From: Prevotellaceae bacterium UBA2738
GTDB taxonomy: Bacteria; Bacteroidota; Bacteroidia; Bacteroidales; Bacteroidaceae
Direction: 5' to 3'
DNA length: 49,073 nt
NCBI GenBank assembly: GCA_002353585.1
Contig: DEJW01000025.1
Coordinates: 1-49,073, forward strand
Numbering within the stretch: the stretch's first letter is position 1; every line of letters starts with the position of its first letter. A program made the translations under genes and the position numbers. This document shows positions 44,871 through 49,073 of the stretch, piece after piece. The notes under the pieces are model-generated. The model ran no database searches, was not told the origin of the DNA, and saw only the letters and a program-made list of their open reading frames with translations.

Positions 44871-44902
44871 CAAAGGTAGCATTTTATTTTGACATATACA
44901 AA
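44871..44902 (-). promoter_or_regulatory. promoter of the xseB-mrp-A2M run
   Basis: Minus strand: TTTG (44899-44902), 20-bp spacer, TACCTTTG (44871-44878). A full consensus match; the start would be near 44864, 20 bases before the ATG. The -33 element lies just beyond the stop of the sugar transporter gene. Confidence 0.82.
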
Positions 44903-44907
44903 TCCGC

Positions 44908-46617
44908 CTATGATTTTTTCAGGGCTATCTTATAGAATGAGCCGTCTTCTGAGGTCTTGTGCTCGTAATTCCTTGATTTCAGCACTCTACCCAAAGCCGT
45001 CAGCTCATCGTGAGTATTCTGCACTTTTGGATATTTCTCTGCTATGGCAGCCATCACGTCGTCAAGTTTCATGAATGGTGTTTCAGCAGGAGTCTGCTCG
45101 GCAGGAACGAATACAGCACCTACCATCTCTGGATAATCACCCATCAGGTGATGCAGCCACAGAGCAGTCATATCCTCAAGGGTCTTGCCCTTAGTCTCAG
45201 GAACGAGCTTCCATACGAATACGGCAGCAAGGATACAGATAATGCCATACAATCCGTAGGTGAACCAGTGTCCGAAATGGTCACCCTCAGTCAAGTGCAG
45301 ATTAAACATGGGCACGAAGCTAGAACTTACTATAAAGTTGAATACCCATTGGAATGCAACGGCTATGGCAACAGCAGCACCACGGATAGTGTTAGGGAAC
45401 ACCTCTGCTATGAGCACCCAGCATATTGGTCCCCAAGAGAACATAAAGCATGCTGAATATATCAGAAGATTTGCCATGCAGACCTCCTCCATACCTGGCT
45501 GACCGAATGACACAGCCACTCCAAAGGCACCTATCGCCATACCGATAGAACCTACTATGAGCAGCGGACGGCGACCCAGTCTCTCCACCGTGAATATTGC
45601 AACGAGTGTGAATATGATGTTCACTATACCAGTAAAGATGGTAACGGTCATCTCATTATCGAAGCCCATAGCGTCATATATACGTGGAGCATAATACAAC
45701 ACAGCGTTAATGCCTACTGCCTGCTGGAACACAGAGAGCATGATACCCACAAAGATACACATCCAACCATAGGTGAAGAGTTTCTCCGTCTTGGTGTGCA
45801 TAGTCTCCTTGATTTCCTCAAGAATGACGTGTGCCTGGCGCATGCCGTTGATACGAGAGAGCACATGCTGGGCGTCGTCAAATTTTCCTACAGAAACGAG
45901 GTAACGAGGACTTTCAGGAACAAAACATATCAGTATAGTGAACAGAGCTGCAGGAATCATCTCTGAGCCAAACATATAACGCCAGCCTGTGGTTATTGTC
46001 CATTGGTCGCTATGTGGCAATACAGCATTCACTCCCTGTCCTATGCTCACAATCTCGGGCATCTCGTGATCGCCTAATATCATAAAGTTGACAAAATACA
46101 CCACCAACTGACCAAAGATTATGGCAAACTGGTTCCAGCTTACAAGCATACCACGTATTTTATAAGGTGATATCTCACCGATATACATAGGACACACGGC
46201 TGAAGCCAGTCCTACACCTATGCCACCTATCACACGATAGATATTGAACATTACAAGAAGGTCATAAGTTGGAACGCCTCGTTCGAAAAATAATGTCTCC
46301 GGCTCCATACTGCCATAAGCAGAAACGAAGAATAGCATACCAGCTATCATGAGTGTACGCTTACGACCCAAGTTTGAAGCAAAAAGTCCCGAGATAGCCG
46401 AGCCTATAATACATCCTATAAGCGCACTCGACGACGTTAAACCGTGATAAAGGTCAGAATGGGTATAGTCGTCAGCACCCATAAAGAATGCCTGCAAACC
46501 CTTCTCTGCACCAGAGATAACAGCCGTATCATAGCCAAACAACAAGCCACCTAATACGGCAACCATTACAATCGAAAACAGATAGCTCTTGCTACCTTTG
46601 TCAACATTTTGTTCCAT
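44908..46617 (-). CDS. sugar:H+ symporter, MFS sugar-porter family (XylE-like)
   Basis: A 569-residue membrane protein with 12 predicted helices. Sugar-porter signatures include RVIGGIGVGLASAV, PESPRYL after helix 6, FQQAVGINAVLYYAPRIY in helix 7, ERLGRRPLL, and PETKGKTLEDM after helix 12. The closest familiar group is the xylose/arabinose-proton symporters; exact substrate not determinable. Length exceeds XylE (491) by a cytoplasmic C-terminal extension of about 70 residues, following GKTLEDM and containing a Lys/Glu-rich part. It is monocistronic as far as seen, with its own upstream -7 element. Confidence 0.9.
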   Translation of the reverse strand: MEQNVDKGSKSYLFSIVMVAVLGGLLFGYDTAVISGAEKGLQAFFMGADDYTHSDLYHGLTSSSALIGCIIGSAISGLFASNLGRKRTLMIAGMLFFVSAYGSMEPETLFFERGVPTYDLLVMFNIYRVIGGIGVGLASAVCPMYIGEISPYKIRGMLVSWNQFAIIFGQLVVYFVNFMILGDHEMPEIVSIGQGVNAVLPHSDQWTITTGWRYMFGSEMIPAALFTILICFVPESPRYLVSVGKFDDAQHVLSRINGMRQAHVILEEIKETMHTKTEKLFTYGWMCIFVGIMLSVFQQAVGINAVLYYAPRIYDAMGFDNEMTVTIFTGIVNIIFTLVAIFTVERLGRRPLLIVGSIGMAIGAFGVAVSFGQPGMEEVCMANLLIYSACFMFSWGPICWVLIAEVFPNTIRGAAVAIAVAFQWVFNFIVSSSFVPMFNLHLTEGDHFGHWFTYGLYGIICILAAVFVWKLVPETKGKTLEDMTALWLHHLMGDYPEMVGAVFVPAEQTPAETPFMKLDDVMAAIAEKYPKVQNTHDELTALGRVLKSRNYEHKTSEDGSFYKIALKKS

Positions 46618-46716
46618 ACTTTATAATAGATAATAGATTTAATTACATTAGTCTATACACTCAGTTATTAAGCAGCACATCAGCCTTTTTATAATGGCAT
46701 ATGTGCAAAATCACTG

Positions 46717-46724
46717 CAAATTTA
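46717..46724 (-). promoter_or_regulatory. -7 element for the sugar symporter gene
   Basis: TAAATTTG on the minus strand. The best TTTG upstream (46741-46744) is only 16 bp away, shorter than usual, so regulation by an activator is possible. The leader would be about 90 bases. Confidence 0.5.
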
Positions 46725-46897
46725 AACAAAAAAAATGATACAAAAGAATGATTCGAGTAAAAATTTCACTACAAGTGTTCATTCAGCCTGACATCAACAG
46801 AGAGGCAGTTCGAGGAAGATGGAATTCGAAAATCGCAGGTTCCGAGCAAGAAATCCCCCCCGACTTTTGTATAAACTCTATATTATGTTTGGATTAC

Positions 46898-46932
46898 AAA
46901 TAACGCCCAGTCGTGATGACTCGGCGTTATTT
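46898..46932. terminator. hairpin, possible bidirectional terminator
   Basis: Arms aaataacgcc (46898-46907) and ggcgttattt (46923-46932), with an inner agtc/gact pairing. It is followed by ttcttt on the plus strand. It may close the XRE transcript about 300 bases downstream of that gene. Confidence 0.5.
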
Positions 46933-46968
46933 TCTTTAGGAAAAAAATGGAGGTTAGAGTTTTAATGC

Positions 46969-47023
46969 TTAATTTTGAATTGAATTTTGATAAATTTCTG
47001 CCTGAAAGGCATTAATGATTATA
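46969..47023 (+). repeat. 55-bp direct repeat A, copy 1
   Basis: Matches 47738-47792 at 54 of 55 positions, same orientation. It contains a small palindrome tgcct-gaa-aggca. Confidence 0.9.
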
Positions 47024-47032
47024 ATAGCACCT

Positions 47033-47064
47033 TATTGTCTGAATGTCTGAATGTCTAATTGTCT
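47033..47064 (+). repeat. 8-bp tandem repeats (gaatgtct)
   Basis: Units attgtct, gaatgtct, gaatgtct, aattgtct lie between direct repeat A1 and the B units. Another short tandem family like those elsewhere in the window. Confidence 0.75.
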
Positions 47065-47113
47065 CTTGTAATATGCCATAAATATATTTTTATCTGGTGC
47101 AAATTTACAAAAT

Positions 47114-47165
47114 ATTATCCAAAAGTAGGGGCAAAAAAAAGATAGAATTATCCAAAAGTAGGGGC
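47114..47165 (+). repeat. B repeats, first pair (attatccaaaagtaggggc)
   Basis: Two copies of a 19-bp unit at 47114-47132 and 47147-47165, period 33 bp, separated by an A-rich spacer with agata. They lie just downstream of the XRE gene. Confidence 0.92.
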
Positions 47166-47229
47166 AAAAAAAATGTGCCAACTGCTATATCATTGTCAAT
47201 GTTATAGCATATTGATAGGAAGAGCCTTC

Positions 47230-47556
47230 CTACCAAAGGGCAATCTTACCTATGTGTCCTATTTCCAGATTCAGAGGAATCCCCATAGCCTTAAACAGGC
47301 GAGTGATACTTGACAAAGAAATGCTCTTGCCACGTTCCAAACGAGAAATCTGCGCTTTCTGCACACCTATTCTCTCCCCCAGCTGCTCCTGAGTAAGTTT
47401 TTTAGAAAGCCTTGCCTGCCTTATTGCTTCACCCAACTTATATGCATGAACAGACTCATCCACGTTGCGCTCAAACTCATCACGCCTTGGAGTTCCTACA
47501 GGACCGAGGTCTCTATCCAGAGTTTCCTCAAAGTCAATAAACTCTTTTTCTTCCAT
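47230..47556 (-). CDS. XRE-family HTH regulator, HigA-like antitoxin without visible toxin
   Basis: A 108-residue protein. The C-terminal half holds an XRE HTH (about 40-95: GEAIRQARLSKKLTQEQLGERIGVQKAQISRLERGKSIS in parts). The N-terminal 35 residues are acidic, as in HigA/RelB-type antitoxins. In HigBA loci a toxin gene lies directly upstream on the same strand, but 47557-47900 contains no matching gene. It may be an orphan antitoxin or free regulator. B repeats flank it on both sides. Promoter with -7 element at 47576-47583. Confidence 0.82.
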   Translation of the reverse strand: MEEKEFIDFEETLDRDLGPVGTPRRDEFERNVDESVHAYKLGEAIRQARLSKKLTQEQLGERIGVQKAQISRLERGKSISLSSITRLFKAMGIPLNLEIGHIGKIALW

Positions 47557-47575
47557 CTATTCTCTATTTCTGAGC

Positions 47576-47607
47576 GCAAAGATAAGCAAAGTTTCCATAA
47601 TACGCAA
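47576..47607 (-). promoter_or_regulatory. promoter of the XRE gene
   Basis: Minus strand: TATCTTTG at 47576-47583, with TTG at about 47605-47607 (21-bp spacer). The start would be near 47569, about 12 bases before the ATG. Confidence 0.65.
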
Positions 47608-47654
47608 CTTTTTTTAGCTACAAAAATAACAATTTATTTCAAGAAATTGATAAA

Positions 47655-47706
47655 ATTATCCAAAAGTAGGGGCGAAAAAAAGATAAAATTATCCAAAAGT
47701 AGGGGC
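47655..47706 (+). repeat. B repeats, second pair
   Basis: Two copies of the 19-bp unit at 47655-47673 and 47688-47706 with the same 33-bp period as the first pair. They lie about 50 bp upstream of the XRE -33 region, so they could be its operators. Confidence 0.92.
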
Positions 47707-47737
47707 AAAAATTTATTCATTCCCCAAAATTTTCTGT

Positions 47738-47792
47738 TTAATTTTGAATTTAATTTTGATAAATTTCTGCCTGAAAGGCATTAATGATTATA
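47738..47792 (+). repeat. 55-bp direct repeat A, copy 2
   Basis: Second copy of repeat A (one mismatch to 46969-47023). The order A - BB - XRE - BB - A with all units in direct orientation spans 46969-47792. Confidence 0.9.
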
Positions 47793-47796
47793 TAAA

Positions 47797-47881
47797 ATCG
47801 GCTCAAAAAACACTGAATAACATACATTTTTAGTATGATTTGAGCCGATAAATGGGGAAAAAGCAATGATTTTGAGCCGAT
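47797..47881. repeat. 11-bp inverted and direct repeats (atcggctcaaa / tttgagccgat)
   Basis: One copy of atcggctcaaa (47797-47807) and two of its inverse (47839-47849, 47871-47881). Between the first two lies a smaller palindrome catac-attttta-gtatg (47821-47837). The arrangement resembles recombinase or regulator binding sites rather than a terminator, since no T-run follows. Confidence 0.6.
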
Positions 47882-47938
47882 TCTCGCCGTAGAAACATAT
47901 TTCTGATAATCCCCTATCCTTCGTTATATCATTACGTC

Positions 47939-47977
47939 AAAACCACTACCCTGAAACAAGGAAGTGGTTTTTATTTT
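47939..47977 (+). terminator. hairpin with T-run
   Basis: Arms aaaaccact (47939-47947) and agtggtttt (47963-47971), followed by tattttt on the plus strand. No plus-strand gene is seen before it, so its source transcript is unclear. Confidence 0.6.
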
Positions 47978-47998
47978 TCACCTTATTTATAAAAAAAA

Positions 47999-48026
47999 GT
48001 GCGCCAAGCTTCACAGCCCAGCGCAC
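47999..48026 (-). terminator. terminator after the P5-like gene
   Basis: Arms gtgcgc (47999-48004) and gcgcac (48021-48026), followed by a run of eight T on the minus strand. Family B and hexamer repeats lie between the stop codon and this hairpin. Confidence 0.78.
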
Positions 48027-48079
48027 CTTGTACCTTGTCACTTAGTCACCTGTTCCCGTTAACGTTCCCGTTCCCGTTA
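48024..48079 (-). repeat. family B heptamers and hexamers after the P5-like gene
   Basis: Plus strand 48024-48051 is caccttg-taccttg-tcacttag type (family B), directly followed by gttccc, gttaac, gttccc, gttccc (48052-48075, hexamer family). Two unrelated families are joined end to end in one 3' untranslated region. Confidence 0.88.
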
Positions 48080-48081
48080 GC

Positions 48082-48552
48082 TCACCCAAAGAACTTTGGG
48101 GAGCTCACCGCCAGGTCGTAGCCCAACTCTGCGTAGGTTCGCATAGAGTGCACCTGAGCAGCGTTCGCGCCCATCTCCACCCTTGTCATAGCCAATAGCA
48201 GTTGTACTACGAGGTCTCTGTTTTTGAGATCTATCTCAGTGTCATAGTCCACAGAGAAGGGCTCACTCTGCCTAACGCCCATAAACTGTCTTACAGCCTT
48301 GATGTACTCCACAGTGTTGTTTTCAGAGCGTGGTGCCCATGTCTCGATGATAGCGCCCATCGTCTTGATGCCTCGCTTGCGATATGACCTCAGTATCATT
48401 ACTGCTGCCCTGTAGCCGAAACTGAATGCAGCGAACACTACGAAGCCTCCGTGACCCTTCAACTTACTGCCAAACCAGTTAGTCTTCTTGTCATATCTTA
48501 TGTTCAGCGGATTGCAGTTGCGATAGGCTAATGAATCTTGGAACTTACTCAT
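48082..48552 (-). CDS. phage-related structural protein P5-like / virion lytic domain
   Basis: A 156-residue protein without signal peptide. The N-terminal NPLNIRYDKKTNWFG, then GGFVVFAAFSFGYRAAVMILRSY and WAPRSENNTVEYIKAV, match a family annotated as structural protein P5 in Bacteroides and Prevotella elements. It is distantly like virion-associated peptidoglycan hydrolases. A role in cell entry or lysis of a phage-derived element is possible but not shown. It lies 59 bases after the probable DUF3987 gene, a pairing often seen in Bacteroidales accessory regions. Confidence 0.68.
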   Translation of the reverse strand: MSKFQDSLAYRNCNPLNIRYDKKTNWFGSKLKGHGGFVVFAAFSFGYRAAVMILRSYRKRGIKTMGAIIETWAPRSENNTVEYIKAVRQFMGVRQSEPFSVDYDTEIDLKNRDLVVQLLLAMTRVEMGANAAQVHSMRTYAELGYDLAVSSPKFFG

Positions 48553-48611
48553 CTCTCAGTCCTCCTATAATTTCTATTTCTCTTTTCATTGTTCTTTCTC
48601 CTTTATTTTTT

Positions 48612-49073
48612 TTAATCGTTTGATACTTTTGATACTTTTGATACTTTTGATACTTTTCGCCATTCGTTCTTAGCAAATTTCTCCACTACTCCTGCCTTAA
48701 TCCAGTTTAAGACTAAAACTTTCACCTGTGTTTTATAGCCTAAGATATCAGCCACCCTGCGTACATCTTCCTTCTTAAACTCATCACCTAAATGTTCAAG
48801 AATAGACTTGCTACGCGTTCCGTTAGGCAGAGCGGTTTCCTGCATAGCCTGCTGATACTTCGAGCCGAAGGTCTTGCAGATAGCGTTGAGGTCTTGCTCC
48901 ATCCACCACTCAATCCACTTGGCACAGGCTTTCTTGTCCTTGTCTGTCATGGGTTTGCCGTAGAGCTGGGTGCAAAGCAAAGCTATTCGCTTGCCTCTGT
49001 CACCAACTCGTCTGCGGAAGGTGTCGCGAGCCTCGTCATTGTCTATCATCGCCTTTCTGCACTGCTCCTTCTG
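48612..49073 (-). CDS. probable DUF3987 (VirE-like) protein, C-terminal part, runs off the right edge
   Basis: The frame is open to the window edge, so the ATG at 49049 is probably internal and the true start lies outside. The visible part resembles the C-terminal end of DUF3987 primase/helicase-like proteins (RDTFRRRVGDRGKRIALLCTQLYG, then WIEWWMEQDLNAICKTFG), followed by a winged-helix-like region (about residues 65-125). The last residues are Lys-Val-Ser triplets encoded by 9-bp repeats (48621-48656). DUF3987 proteins accompany mobile elements in Bacteroidales. The assignment is by pattern only. Confidence 0.5.
   Translation of the reverse strand, partial: QKEQCRKAMIDNDEARDTFRRRVGDRGKRIALLCTQLYGKPMTDKDKKACAKWIEWWMEQDLNAICKTFGSKYQQAMQETALPNGTRSKSILEHLGDEFKKEDVRRVADILGYKTQVKVLVLNWIKAGVVEKFAKNEWRKVSKVSKVSKVSND
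48621..48656 (-). repeat. 9-bp tandem repeats (tgatacttt), C-terminus of the DUF3987-like gene
   Basis: Four perfect copies encode four Lys-Val-Ser triplets just before the stop codon. Compare the 9-bp repeats at the left edge, which encode Val-Asn-Lys and Val-Asp-Lys triplets. Confidence 0.92.

Larger units (their letters stand above)
46745..47229. other. non-coding boundary region with hairpin and repeats
   Basis: No gene recognised. 46800-46860 is GC-richer than its surroundings and contains ttcgagg, gaattcg and aggttcc words that faintly recall tRNA T-arms, but no tRNA can be folded. An inverted repeat at 46898-46932 (10-bp arms aaataacgcc/ggcgttattt) could terminate transcripts from either side. 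Then follow repeat A1 (46969-47023), octamer repeats (47033-47064) and two B units (47114-47165). Confidence 0.55.

Noticed and set aside
46800..46870. tRNA-like words (gttcgagg, aggttcc, run of C)
   Set aside because: No acceptor stem or anticodon arm can be paired; treated as non-coding.
47114..47706. B repeats considered as a CRISPR array
   Set aside because: Only two units per cluster, 14-bp A-rich spacers that are nearly identical, and no cas genes.
47446..47784. 112-codon plus-strand ORF antisense to the XRE gene
   Set aside because: Its C-terminal half is the translation of the B and A repeats and its N-terminal part is antisense to a clear gene; not a toxin by any visible motif.
46969..47792. 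Composite transposon bounded by repeat A
   Set aside because: Repeats are direct, short and without transposase or terminal inverted repeats; no insertion-sequence evidence. Kept only as an unusual repeat-flanked unit.

Overview
The window reads as a chromosomal segment of a Bacteroidales bacterium, most probably Prevotella or a close relative. The evidence is the gene content (type IX secretion proteins PorQ- and PorE-like, DUF4835, DUF3127, DUF1573, a PPi-dependent phosphofructokinase, a Bacteroidetes-type alpha-2-macroglobulin), weak Shine-Dalgarno use, and repeated promoters of the Bacteroidetes form TTTG/TTG - 19 to 21 bp - TAnnTTTG. The genus is an inference; no rRNA or tRNA gene is present.

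Layout. 1-446: intergenic arrays of short repeats. 447-5384 (+): orphan substrate-binding lipoprotein, TPR protein, and a ClpC-type AAA+ unfoldase lacking its N-domain. 5431-6669 (-): GH25 lysozyme and DUF3127 protein. 6836-13962 (+): a DNA-maintenance operon (dnaN, DnaQ-like exonuclease, DUF4835, recN, engB, ABC-F ATPase). 13986-18674 (-): hemerythrin/LuxR-type regulator with its own promoter, then ompA-like lipoprotein, mtgA and uvrD/pcrA. 18862-21992 (+): pfp, terminator, tetR, nitrilase-family amidase. 22146-30588 (-): a long envelope/housekeeping run (DUF975, trmB, tonB, porQ, polyprenyl synthase, tatD, porE, rsmF-like). 30746-32799 (-): ilvE and a small outer-membrane barrel protein. 33122-44844 (-): xseB, mrp, A2M, DUF1573, meaB, ispH, cmk, topB. 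44908-46617 (-): sugar/H+ symporter. 46618-49073: an accessory region with an orphan XRE regulator between several repeat families, a phage P5-like protein, and the C-terminal end of a probable DUF3987 (VirE-like) protein that runs off the right edge.

The most unusual signal is an abundance of short tandem repeats with 6- to 9-bp units in several sequence families, spread over almost every region. They sit in gene junctions, supply the last codons and stop codons of cmk, ilvE and xseB, abut the starts of clpC, tatD (TTG) and rsmF, and lie in frame inside conserved enzymes (amidase, RsmF, TatD, SBP, TPR protein). Two families always have the same orientation relative to transcription. This resembles the cyanobacterial STRR heptamer phenomenon but with different units, and is the best candidate here for an undescribed system. 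Other points of interest are two 21-bp-period arrays, one made of a 16-bp palindrome, an apparent RIC-like sensor fused to a LuxR HTH that has lost its Cys pair, and the repeat-flanked orphan antitoxin.
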